In this document: positions 25,923 through 34,886 of the stretch, in pieces
Layout of the letters: the number at the start of each line of letters is the position of its first letter
How positions within the stretch are numbered: the stretch's first letter is position 1
Assembly (NCBI GenBank): GCA_000758905.1
Contig: JRNA01000010.1
Span: 1-64,000, forward strand
Direction of reading: 5' to 3'
Length of the DNA: 64,000 nt
Source of the DNA: Clostridiales bacterium S5-A14a
GTDB taxonomy: Bacteria > Bacillota > Clostridia > Peptostreptococcales > Anaerovoracaceae
Program-made: the position numbers and the translations under genes
Notes under the pieces: model-generated
Seen by the model: the letters and a program-made list of their open reading frames with translations, nothing else
What the model was told of the DNA's origin: nothing
The model's database searches: none

Positions 25923-26777
25923 TCATTTGCAATATTTATTCCCCTTGTACACTTTATACGGTGAATCCAAGTCTATGAATTCATATGCATGATGATTTTC
26001 CCTTTTTTCAAGCGGTGGTAACATCATGTAATCTCCAAAGGCTTTGGTTAAATATCTATTATAACCTTCTGGTATTGGTAATTGCGTATCCTCAAATTCA
26101 ACATAAACAGCATTGTCGAAAATATCCTTATCATAATCGTTTTTCATGTAATGCGGCCCGGCACATAACTCTGTAATGTAATTACAATTTTTTTCCTTAT
26201 ATTTTGACATCTGTTTTTCCGCAAATTTTGCTATTTTGTATCTAGCTCTCATCGACGGAACGACGCCAAGAAGAATATTCCCGATTGTTTTAATCAAGTT
26301 ACCATGATTTAGTGGTGCCCTGCTCACAGAGTATATTGAAAAAATAATAGCCCAAAACATCTGGATTTTGCGTTTTATTCCTTGGGGGGCATAATCCAAT
26401 GGGAAAATGTCCATGGCTACACCCTGAGATACATCCCTATCGTGAAAACCTGTTTTTATATAGGTCGTATTTTTATCATGAATAGTTAAAATCGTACTAT
26501 AGGCTGGTTTATCTAATCGATTGTACTGTATCTCATAATCTTCAGTGTCCTTCCATAGGTATTTTAATTTTTCAAAATCCTCTCTCATCATGAAGATATC
26601 AACATCATCATCCCATGGTATAAAACCCTTATGCCTTATTGCGCCTATGCAACATCCTCCACATAAGAAATATTTCAAATTATTTTTTTTACAAAATAAA
26701 TCGAAACATTTTACCATTTCTAGTCCAATCTGTTGCATTCTCATAGTATTTTTTTCTGAGATTTCGTATTTTGTCAT
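25923..26777 (-). CDS. LicD-family phosphotransferase (first copy)
   Basis: A 284-residue LicD protein with the family signature IRHKGFIPWDDDVDIFM (about 47-63), which binds metal and CDP-substrate. LicD enzymes move phosphocholine (or a related phosphoalcohol) from CDP-choline to a sugar of a surface polymer at the cytoplasmic membrane. It follows a glycosyltransferase with an ATGA overlap and is upstream of the Pce-like gene. A run of eight A bases on the sense strand (26683-26690) lies about 90 nt inside the gene and could cause slippage. Confidence 0.88.
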   Translation of the reverse strand: MTKYEISEKNTMRMQQIGLEMVKCFDLFCKKNNLKYFLCGGCCIGAIRHKGFIPWDDDVDIFMMREDFEKLKYLWKDTEDYEIQYNRLDKPAYSTILTIHDKNTTYIKTGFHDRDVSQGVAMDIFPLDYAPQGIKRKIQMFWAIIFSIYSVSRAPLNHGNLIKTIGNILLGVVPSMRARYKIAKFAEKQMSKYKEKNCNYITELCAGPHYMKNDYDKDIFDNAVYVEFEDTQLPIPEGYNRYLTKAFGDYMMLPPLEKRENHHAYEFIDLDSPYKVYKGNKYCK

Positions 26778-27772
26778 TTCAAATTCCTTTTATTATTGAA
26801 CTTAACTGATTTAAATATTCCCACAAGTGACCCTACACCATATGAAATGTGAAATACTGGGAACAAAATAAATAAGACAAAAAATTGATAGAACTCTTTT
26901 GTAAGTTTAAGAGAATAGAATAGATCAATAATTAAATAAAGTAATAATATTCCCATTCCAATTTTGCCAAGCATGCTGCTAATTAAGTATGCTATGGGAA
27001 TACCTAGCACTCCTAGGGTGAAAGCTAATGGTATAAAATGTCTTGCTCCCATAGAACCAGGGATTTTCTTCGCAGAAATCACAGTCCAGTAACCATTGTC
27101 AAATGCCATCTTTGCTATGCCTGAAATTGTTTCTCTGCAGTAATACGTGAAGAAAATGTCGTTGGACAAAAATATTTTGCCACCACTCTTCCTAATCCTA
27201 TAATTTATCTCATTATCTTCATTCCTAACTAAGGACTCTTCGAATAGGCCAATTTTCTCAAACAAATCTTTTTTAAATGTCCCAAATGGGACAGTATCAA
27301 CATATCCGCTATTTTGTGATATACGAAACTGTGAATTTCCTACCCCAAAAGGGCATGTTAACATCTTAGCTATACACCTGCCAACCCTAGTAAACGCCTT
27401 TGTTTTAGCCATTCCGCCCACATTGTCGGCTCCGCTTTCTTTGATCCAGTAAATGCATTTGCTTACATAATCTTTGCTATACTCAGAGTGTGCATCCAAT
27501 CTGATTATATATTCATTCCTTGCAAAGTCGATTCCAATATTCATTGCACTTGATGCAATTTTTTTCGGATTATCTAACAAAAAAATCAATTGAGGGAATC
27601 GATTTTTATATTCAGAAATAATTTTAGTTGTTTGGTCGCTTGATCCCCCATCAACAAAAATCCATTCCATCAGATCCTTTGGATAATCTTGTTTAAACAT
27701 CGAATCAATGCACTGCCTTATATATTTTTCTTCATTCAAAGTCGGAATGATAACCGATACTGTACTGTCCAT
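26774..27772 (-). CDS. Family 2 glycosyltransferase
   Basis: A 332-residue GT-A fold enzyme with the start VSVIIPTLNEEKYI, the nucleotide-binding FVDGGSSDQT and a DAH at the position of the DxD metal motif. The last 80 residues hold two to three membrane helices that anchor it. It should add one sugar to the lipid-linked repeat unit; the sugar cannot be told. It overlaps the first licD by 4 nt, so the acceptor it makes may be what that LicD decorates. Confidence 0.85.
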   Translation of the reverse strand: MDSTVSVIIPTLNEEKYIRQCIDSMFKQDYPKDLMEWIFVDGGSSDQTTKIISEYKNRFPQLIFLLDNPKKIASSAMNIGIDFARNEYIIRLDAHSEYSKDYVSKCIYWIKESGADNVGGMAKTKAFTRVGRCIAKMLTCPFGVGNSQFRISQNSGYVDTVPFGTFKKDLFEKIGLFEESLVRNEDNEINYRIRKSGGKIFLSNDIFFTYYCRETISGIAKMAFDNGYWTVISAKKIPGSMGARHFIPLAFTLGVLGIPIAYLISSMLGKIGMGILLLYLIIDLFYSLKLTKEFYQFFVLFILFPVFHISYGVGSLVGIFKSVKFNNKRNLK

Positions 27773-27801
27773 CCAATTACCCTCTTATTTCAATACGCCC
27801 A

Positions 27802-28869
27802 TTATACCATTTGTGATATTTTATCATCAATCTTATATAGCAAAGTGTTGATCCTGCAAAGCTCAAACAATTTTATCCTAAGTTTATCAATGAATGCGGA
27901 AAGAATAACAAATGCAAACGAAAATGCTATAACTATCAATATCATAAATGGTGCACTCAATTTTAAAGTAAACTTAAATGCATCAAGCATAACGTGATGA
28001 TATGAGTAATAATTTGTATTTATTAAATATGCAGCAAATACATTGCCTGATATTAGGTTTATATATTTTGTATATTTCTCTTTTATCCTAAGCTTACTGA
28101 ATATAACTAGATATGCTATAGCGATTGAAAAAATTGTAGGCGAAGTATAGTTCACAAAAGAAGTCTTATTTACACTTAATCTGCTGAATTCAATATCAAA
28201 TCCGTATTTTATATATAATAATGTAAAAACAAACGAAAATATAGCAAAATATATAACATATCGAGATTTTATATATTTCCCTACATTACACTTTTTAACT
28301 ATGCCTCCTATAATATAGCATATTAATAACCAAAACACAGAATAACCTTCGGCTAGATTAAAAATTGGAGTAATGGTCCCGTATATTGAGAAAAACATGA
28401 AAAGTATGAACATCAAAATCATCGCTTGTCTATTACTCATCGCCCTTACTCCTGCATCTACTAATGGAGCTAAGGCCATTACGCCCGAGAAGGCAGTAAA
28501 ATACCAATATGCATTGGTTGTTATAGGAAAGAACATAGACCAGATTCCCTCGTTTGGAACGCTCTTAGTTAAAATCAAAATAGCAGCAACTACTACATTG
28601 TAGAAAACAACCTGTAACCAAAGTTTTAAATAAGAAGAGATTTTAAAACTATATATTTTACTATCATTATATTTAACATAACCAGATATTAAACCAAAAA
28701 TATTTACAGCACAAAATGCGAAAACTTCCAATGCATACGCTGCATAGGAATTATATGAGCCCGTTTTAGAATTAAACAAAATACCTCCCTGGCTCAATGT
28801 ATGCAAAATAATAACATACGTCATCGATATAATTCTTAGTAATTCTATGCCCTGATTTTTATTCTTCAT
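27802..28869 (-). CDS. Acyltransferase 3 family membrane protein
   Basis: A 355-residue polytopic protein with about ten helices and the family start GIELLRIISMTYVIILHTL (conserved His near residue 22). It probably O-acetylates a sugar of the polysaccharide repeat unit. I prefer the ATG at 28869 to an upstream TTG at 28893. GGGAG stands about 14 nt before that ATG, a long spacer, so the exact start is open. Placed between the two licD genes. Confidence 0.82.
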   Translation of the reverse strand: MKNKNQGIELLRIISMTYVIILHTLSQGGILFNSKTGSYNSYAAYALEVFAFCAVNIFGLISGYVKYNDSKIYSFKISSYLKLWLQVVFYNVVVAAILILTKSVPNEGIWSMFFPITTNAYWYFTAFSGVMALAPLVDAGVRAMSNRQAMILMFILFMFFSIYGTITPIFNLAEGYSVFWLLICYIIGGIVKKCNVGKYIKSRYVIYFAIFSFVFTLLYIKYGFDIEFSRLSVNKTSFVNYTSPTIFSIAIAYLVIFSKLRIKEKYTKYINLISGNVFAAYLINTNYYSYHHVMLDAFKFTLKLSAPFMILIVIAFSFAFVILSAFIDKLRIKLFELCRINTLLYKIDDKISQMV

Positions 28870-28937
28870 ACAATATATTTGGGCTCCCTTCAAATAAATC
28901 TATTATTGAACACATTTTGAACTTATTATGAAAATCT

Positions 28938-29750
28938 TTATATGAATTCTACTTCTACCGCATTATGCTGATACCGCTCTTCCTCTGGTGGCAACTTCAT
29001 ATAATCATCGCCATATGTAATTTCAAGATATTCATGTATATTTTTAGATATTCTAAATTTGTTTCCTTCAAATTCAATATCCTCAGTTTCAAGGATGCGG
29101 ACAGGATATAAATAATATTTTCCCATTCCAAAAGAAAATGAGGTTGTCAGGAATGTATCATCGCAAAACTCATTATATTTAATACATTCCTTATTAAAAC
29201 GTTCAAATAATTTGTCCCGAGGTTTCATGTGTAAAAGCAAATACCTAATATATCTTCCCAAGGATCTTATTTTGTACGAAATAGTTTTTTGGGGCATTGA
29301 TGCGAGGCTTGGAACTCCCCATTCGTATATTTCATATCTTAGTTTACTCATAAACTTATATCGTTCTTTTGCGCCCTCTCTTGGCAAAAAATCATACGGA
29401 AAGATATCAACAAAAATACCCTGATGCATTTTTATTTTTTTTGTTGCAGATTCCACGTATTTTGTGTTATTTTTTCTAACTTTTGCATATGTAAGAAAGT
29501 AATTCGGCTCTGATTCAGGGATCTGCAAAAAATATTTAGAGTTTAGTTCTTCCCTCGCAACAGTTATAAATTTTTCATAATCTTCTCTAGGCATGCCAAT
29601 ATCTGCATCGTCATCCCATGGTATAAAACCTTTATGCCTTATGGCACCTAAAGCTGTGCCTCCATCCAAAAAATAATTTATATTATGTTTGCGGCATATT
29701 CTATCAACTTCTATTATAATTTCTAATAAATTTTCTTGTAATCTGTTCAT
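28938..29750 (-). CDS. LicD-family phosphotransferase (second copy)
   Basis: A 270-residue LicD protein with the signature IRHKGFIPWDDDADIGM near residue 37. It differs clearly from the first copy outside the signature, so it is a paralogue with its own acceptor rather than a recent duplicate. Pneumococcus likewise uses two LicD proteins to place two phosphocholines per repeat. It overlaps galE by 4 nt. Confidence 0.88.
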   Translation of the reverse strand: MNRLQENLLEIIIEVDRICRKHNINYFLDGGTALGAIRHKGFIPWDDDADIGMPREDYEKFITVAREELNSKYFLQIPESEPNYFLTYAKVRKNNTKYVESATKKIKMHQGIFVDIFPYDFLPREGAKERYKFMSKLRYEIYEWGVPSLASMPQKTISYKIRSLGRYIRYLLLHMKPRDKLFERFNKECIKYNEFCDDTFLTTSFSFGMGKYYLYPVRILETEDIEFEGNKFRISKNIHEYLEITYGDDYMKLPPEEERYQHNAVEVEFI

Positions 29751-30766
29751 ACTCTCTCATCTTGAAACATCATTTTTTCAAAATTCCATGTATCCCTACA
29801 TATATCTTCAATCCCATATCTAGGTCCCCAATTTAGTATTTGATTTGCTTTTTTTATATCTGCGTAGCTTATTGCAATATCTCCAGCTCGTCTTTCACTA
29901 AATTTTTTATTTATCTTGATATTATTTGTGCTTTCAAATGCCTTAACTATCTCTAAAACAGAATATCCATTGCCTGATCCTAAATTAATTGCATCGAAGC
30001 CATTATTTTTTAAAGCATATTCAATGGCTTTAACATGACCATCGGCTAAATCGCATACATGAATAAAATCTCTAATACACGTGCCATCTCTAGTATCATA
30101 ATCATTTCCATAAATATTTAAAACCTCATATTTACCTGATGCAACTCCAGATATATATGGCATTAAATTATTTGGAACCCCTCTTGGAATTTCTCCTATT
30201 AGGCCTGATGGATGGGCACCTACAGGGTTAAAATATCTCAATGCAATTGCTGAAAATTCCGGATTTGAGACTGTTATATCCTTAAGGATTTCTTCAGTCA
30301 TTTGCTTACTTCTGCCGTAAGGATTGGTGCAGGTCCCCATATTCATATTTTCTATCAACGGAGATATATTCTCTATCCCATATACTGTTGCCGATGAGCT
30401 AAAAACAAGATTTCTACATCCTGTCTTATTCATTGCATCAATCAATCGAATAAGGCAGTTTAAATTGTTATCATAATATTCTATTGGTGATTTTATTGAA
30501 TCATATACTGACTTATATCCCGCAAAGTGTATTACTGCTTCAACATTCTGCTTCAAAATCTCAATCAAAAGGCCCTCGTCTCGTGCATCTCCAAAATAAA
30601 ATTTTGGCATGACCTTTGTTATTTTTTTAAGTTTTTCAAGCACATCTTTTCTGGAATTGCTAAGATTATCTAAGATAACAACATCGTAGCCTGACTCAAT
30701 AAGCGAAACAGCTGTATGTGAACCTATATACCCTAATCCACCAGTTAATAGAATTTTCTTGCTCAT
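29747..30766 (-). CDS. galE: UDP-glucose 4-epimerase
   Basis: A 339-residue extended short-chain dehydrogenase. The NAD motif GGLGYIGSHT is at residues 9-18, the SSSATVYG segment and the YGRSK catalytic Tyr-x-x-x-Lys are present, and the C-terminus has the RAGDIAISYADI segment typical of GalE. It interconverts UDP-Glc and UDP-Gal (or the N-acetyl forms) and would supply galactose or GalNAc to the polymer. AAGGGA precedes the ATG. Confidence 0.93.
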   Translation of the reverse strand: MSKKILLTGGLGYIGSHTAVSLIESGYDVVILDNLSNSRKDVLEKLKKITKVMPKFYFGDARDEGLLIEILKQNVEAVIHFAGYKSVYDSIKSPIEYYDNNLNCLIRLIDAMNKTGCRNLVFSSSATVYGIENISPLIENMNMGTCTNPYGRSKQMTEEILKDITVSNPEFSAIALRYFNPVGAHPSGLIGEIPRGVPNNLMPYISGVASGKYEVLNIYGNDYDTRDGTCIRDFIHVCDLADGHVKAIEYALKNNGFDAINLGSGNGYSVLEIVKAFESTNNIKINKKFSERRAGDIAISYADIKKANQILNWGPRYGIEDICRDTWNFEKMMFQDERV

Positions 30767-30779
30767 TTTAGAATTTCCC

Positions 30780-31373
30780 TTATGCTTCTGAAGTTATATA
30801 TTGTTTCCTGAATGCAAACATAACAATTACTATACCTGCCAAGAAGCCTATAGCAATCCCCTTTTTCGTATGATTACTTCGTTCTGCTGTTTGGCTCTCG
30901 GATAATCTTGCATCTTCAATTACAATAGCTTCTGTATTTTGATCTATTTCATTAATTTTTTTAACAGCAATATCTTGAATTGTTGACACAATCTCTACTG
31001 CTTTTTCACGACTATTGTCACTAATGGATATTTTTATTATCCTAGAGTTAGTCACGTTTTCGACATTATATTTACTGCTTAAATCAGAAACGCTCATATC
31101 TAGATCTAGCTTCTGAATCGTAGATTCTAATACGTTTCTGCTTTTGATAATCTCTAAACAATCTTGGATATTCAAGTCTAAGTTTTGTTTATTGTCAGAT
31201 TCTTTCGAATGGCTAACATATATGCTCGATGTTGCGCTTGCACCTATGGTTTTGGCTCCAAATATACTTTGTAAATAGCCTGCACCACCTAATACAATTG
31301 CGCACAATACAATAATCCAGATTTTTTTAATCATGACTTTAATAAATGCGCTTACATTAATACTTTTATTCAT
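30780..31373 (-). CDS. Wzz/CpsC-type chain-length protein
   Basis: A 197-residue protein with a membrane helix near each end (about 12-30 and 167-187) and an extracytoplasmic coiled region between them, the plan of polysaccharide co-polymerases. The N-terminal Wzz segment (VSAFIKVMIKKIWIIVL) is clear. It would set polymer length together with the neighbouring polymerase. The cytoplasmic tyrosine-kinase partner (CpsD) is not encoded in this window. AAGGAG stands 6 nt before the ATG. Confidence 0.82.
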   Translation of the reverse strand: MNKSINVSAFIKVMIKKIWIIVLCAIVLGGAGYLQSIFGAKTIGASATSSIYVSHSKESDNKQNLDLNIQDCLEIIKSRNVLESTIQKLDLDMSVSDLSSKYNVENVTNSRIIKISISDNSREKAVEIVSTIQDIAVKKINEIDQNTEAIVIEDARLSESQTAERSNHTKKGIAIGFLAGIVIVMFAFRKQYITSEA

Positions 31374-31386
31374 GTCTTCTCCTTAT

Positions 31387-32796
31387 TCATCTTAATTTTA
31401 TTTTATAATTTCTTTCATAGATCAACAAATATACAAATATTGCAAGAGCAGAAAAAACTATTTTGTGCAGAGTGAAAAATTCTGTGATAAAGCCGTCAAA
31501 ATTATTTCTTGGAGAATATAATATTGAGAAGCAAACCACCAATAATATAGTGTCTGCGAATATGTTTTTGAAGTTTATTTGACTTGCTTTTTTCAAAAGG
31601 AATCCGTATATTATGTTACCTATCAGCACGCCTACAAAGCCAAAATCATGAAATAGTTCTGCAATGTATGAACTTCCTGTGCCATGACCGCTCAAATATC
31701 CACCTCCATAGACTAGATATGATAATCGATGGGGAAGCGAATTAGACAATGTCGCCGTTTCTATTGAGTTATTAGTATAAACCTTAATTTCGACAAATTG
31801 TCTTGCAATTGCATTTTCAAATAACGCGTTATGCAGGCTGTTTAATGAAACTAAATTTAAATCTGTTATACTATCTTTATAGTAAACAACTCTCTTGATA
31901 TTGTTAATACTTCCACCCTGCTGATCAAAAAAATCTATAGCGGAATATAGCAAGCCTCTTGACTCAAATGCTCTCCCAGTTCTGATAAACTCAAATAAGT
32001 ATAGTAATGCAAAGGCAACTGGTAAGGCTATTATACCCATGCGAATCATCCTTTTGCTTATCCATCCGCCCTCATGTCTATCTCTTAGTACAAAATATAT
32101 AATCATTATGAAATTACCAATAACAATCGTTGCTCTAATGCCTGTGAACATCGTTAAAACTAGGTATATCTCATATAATGCAAAAATTTTGATAGTTTCT
32201 TTTTTTTCAGGCTTTGAAGCCAAATACATACACAAAGCGAGATTAGAGAATGCTGAAAAATACATCAGAAATTCAAAACGCTCCGTATACTCAGTCGTAT
32301 ATGAATTCACATATCCTACAGTCATGACAAATTTTATGCGTTCTAAGGTTCTAATTATTGCAATCCCTATACAAAGCAGAAAAATATTCCTGGAATATTT
32401 TGAGAATGATTTATTATTCTGAATTAAACTTCTGTTGTATATAGCTTTGCAATTTTCGGCAATTATAAATCCAACAAAGAGACCTATTAATGATATGATC
32501 AGCAAATAATATGATTTTTCATCTATAGTAGTTGAATAGACATAATGTCTAGGAAAATCAAAGAAAAAATGAGCTACCTCTCTGCCCAATAATAATATGT
32601 AAAATGCTATTAAAAACAAAAAAACAGCTATATTATTTTTTATATCAAGAATAGTATATATAATTAAGCCAGTCCATACAGTAAGTGTTATTGAAAAAAT
32701 TAAATTAATTTCAAATGCAACACATACACAAAGAACTAGACCGCAAACTGATAATAATATTACATAATATTGAAGATTATCTCTGTTAAGTTGCAT
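31387..32796 (-). CDS. Wzy-type polysaccharide polymerase
   Basis: A 469-residue protein with about twelve membrane helices and one larger external loop (about 270-370), the layout of O-antigen/capsule repeat-unit polymerases. Sequence motifs in this family are weak, so the call rests on topology and on its place beside chain-length and flippase genes. It should join lipid-linked repeat units on the outer face of the membrane. Confidence 0.75.
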   Translation of the reverse strand: MQLNRDNLQYYVILLSVCGLVLCVCVAFEINLIFSITLTVWTGLIIYTILDIKNNIAVFLFLIAFYILLLGREVAHFFFDFPRHYVYSTTIDEKSYYLLIISLIGLFVGFIIAENCKAIYNRSLIQNNKSFSKYSRNIFLLCIGIAIIRTLERIKFVMTVGYVNSYTTEYTERFEFLMYFSAFSNLALCMYLASKPEKKETIKIFALYEIYLVLTMFTGIRATIVIGNFIMIIYFVLRDRHEGGWISKRMIRMGIIALPVAFALLYLFEFIRTGRAFESRGLLYSAIDFFDQQGGSINNIKRVVYYKDSITDLNLVSLNSLHNALFENAIARQFVEIKVYTNNSIETATLSNSLPHRLSYLVYGGGYLSGHGTGSSYIAELFHDFGFVGVLIGNIIYGFLLKKASQINFKNIFADTILLVVCFSILYSPRNNFDGFITEFFTLHKIVFSALAIFVYLLIYERNYKIKLR

Positions 32797-32820
32797 GTAA
32801 AATCCTCTCTGATTTAATAT

Positions 32821-33897
32821 TTAAAAAGATTCTATAAGTTCTATCCATTTTGATGTTATCAATTCTTTAGAAAAATTATTAATCGTAATATCAGAGTTAT
32901 TTGATAGTTCAAGTCGTTTTTGGCCCGAAGTCATTAATATTTTCATTTTATTTTGAAATCCTTCTAGATCATTCGGTTTTACTAGGTATCCATTAACGCT
33001 ATCAGTAACTATCTCTCTTGGCCCAGTCAATATATCAAAACTTATAATAGGGAGTTTTGCTTCCTGCACTTCTAGGAGTATGAGCGGAAATCCCTCTCTC
33101 AACGATGGCATTACAAAAAAGGCATAGTCTTGAAATATTTTCTCTAAATTATTCTGCCATCCCATAAAATGAAAAGAACTATCTATATTTTCTTTGATTA
33201 CAAGTTGCTTTAATTTTCCTTTTTCAGGGCCATCCCCATAAAGGTCAATACTCCATTCTGGAAACTGTTCAGCTAGATTTGACCAGATTTTGATGAGAGT
33301 ATCAAAACCTTTTTCATAATTAAGTCTCCCTACAGCAAGTATTTTTCTTGAATCCATATCATAATCTTTATATTTATTTTTTAAGTCAATCCAATTAGGT
33401 ATAGTCACAATTTTGTTTTTTGAATATTTGAACTTTTTAATGTAGTCCCTTCTATTTCTTTCAGTTAAAGTAATAGTTTTATTTGTCAAAAAAGAACTTA
33501 AAAATCTGATAAAAACTATGTCTTTCCTCTCCCACTGACTCATCAGTGAGCCATGTTCATGAAAAACTAATTTCGCCTTAGAAGTAAATCTAAGCGTTGA
33601 TCCTATAAAGCCAGGATAATCCCCTTCGAGGAAAACAGCGTCTATATTATTATCATTAACATATTCCTTTAGAGGTTTTTTAAGTTCTTTCCTCATTACC
33701 GAAAGCCTTTTGGATTCATTTGACAAAGATACAACCTTAACCCCAGCAGCAAATGAGTATCTTATCTCATCATTTAAAAATAATGATATTATGTGTATTT
33801 CATATTTTTTTGCTAATTCATTAGCAACATTAACTACTACCTGGTTTAGTCCGCCCCAATCGGAAATGTTATATACAACGAATGCTATTTTCTTCAT
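32821..33897 (-). CDS. Family 4 glycosyltransferase
   Basis: A 358-residue GT-B fold enzyme. The C-terminal half shows AVGRLNYEKGFDTLI, DLYGDGPEKGKL and the PSLREGFPLILLEVQEAK (E-x7-E) motif of retaining GT4 enzymes. It probably transfers a hexose or HexNAc from a nucleotide sugar in the cytoplasm. It overlaps the preceding glycosyltransferase by 4 nt (ATGA). Confidence 0.88.
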   Translation of the reverse strand: MKKIAFVVYNISDWGGLNQVVVNVANELAKKYEIHIISLFLNDEIRYSFAAGVKVVSLSNESKRLSVMRKELKKPLKEYVNDNNIDAVFLEGDYPGFIGSTLRFTSKAKLVFHEHGSLMSQWERKDIVFIRFLSSFLTNKTITLTERNRRDYIKKFKYSKNKIVTIPNWIDLKNKYKDYDMDSRKILAVGRLNYEKGFDTLIKIWSNLAEQFPEWSIDLYGDGPEKGKLKQLVIKENIDSSFHFMGWQNNLEKIFQDYAFFVMPSLREGFPLILLEVQEAKLPIISFDILTGPREIVTDSVNGYLVKPNDLEGFQNKMKILMTSGQKRLELSNNSDITINNFSKELITSKWIELIESF

Positions 33898-34886
33898 TTA
33901 TTTACTGCCCTTTTCTTAAGCCCTCTGCTTAGAAGTAATTTGTAGAAAGTAAGATTTATCATCAATGCCATTGCTAATATTTTACGTCCCCTTGAGAAAT
34001 AATTGCATTTTATTATATTCCCAAAATTGCGTTTTAGATATTTTACCAAACAGTTTCTTTTTTCTAGATCTGACTCATATTCACTCATAAGCATTCTATC
34101 TAGTACGACGAAATGCGCCCAGTAAAGTCTAAAAAGTATTTGTTTCTTTAACTGTGGTGCTATTTCCATAATCCTATCATATGAAAATTTATAAGCATCA
34201 ATTATATCCCAACTTTTTTCTGAGTATTTTTCAGTAGTTGTACTATTAGATCTATGCCAGTAATGATAGTATGCCTTGGTTGTGAAGTGGGCAATTTTAA
34301 CGTTTAATAAGATTTCTGTTGTAAAATATACATCTTCATATGTCTTTCCAACTGGGAATCTAATATTACTTAATAAACTTTTTTTAATTATCTTGGCACA
34401 TGCAGTACCTGGAATCAACTTCCCTTCAAGCAGAAGTTTTAGAGCCTCAATGCCATTTGAATCAAAATCTATAACTTGTCTGTTCGAATTTATTATCTTG
34501 CCATCATAATCGTCCTTGTGATGACAGCCTACAAGATCATATTTATCAGTATTACAATACTTCATAAGATCAGAAAACATGTATTGATCTATAAAATCAT
34601 CTCCATCTATAAAGATAATATAGTCGCCTTTAGCATCCTCAATTCCAATATTCCTTGCTTCAGATTGCCCTCCATTAGGTTTGTGAATAACTCTTACTAA
34701 ACTGTATTTTTCAGATAGTAAATCACACAGTTTTCCAGAATTATCTTGCGATCCATCATCAACTAGAATCACTTCAAAATTAGGATAGTCCTGAGCTAAT
34801 ACAGATTCTACACATCTTTCAATGTATTCTTCGATGTTATACACCGGAATAATTACGGAAAGTTTATATAATATTTCGTTGCTCAT
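33894..34886 (-). CDS. Family 2 glycosyltransferase
   Basis: A GT-A fold enzyme of about 330 residues with LSVIIPVYNIEEYI, ILVDDGSQDNSG, GGQSEARNIG and a FIDGDDFID (DxD) motif, as in many capsule glycosyltransferases. The start is taken as the ATG at 34886 (AGGAG 6 nt upstream, overlapping the flippase stop as TGATG); a GTG one codon earlier is possible. Confidence 0.88.
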   Translation of the reverse strand: MSNEILYKLSVIIPVYNIEEYIERCVESVLAQDYPNFEVILVDDGSQDNSGKLCDLLSEKYSLVRVIHKPNGGQSEARNIGIEDAKGDYIIFIDGDDFIDQYMFSDLMKYCNTDKYDLVGCHHKDDYDGKIINSNRQVIDFDSNGIEALKLLLEGKLIPGTACAKIIKKSLLSNIRFPVGKTYEDVYFTTEILLNVKIAHFTTKAYYHYWHRSNSTTTEKYSEKSWDIIDAYKFSYDRIMEIAPQLKKQILFRLYWAHFVVLDRMLMSEYESDLEKRNCLVKYLKRNFGNIIKCNYFSRGRKILAMALMINLTFYKLLLSRGLKKRAVNK

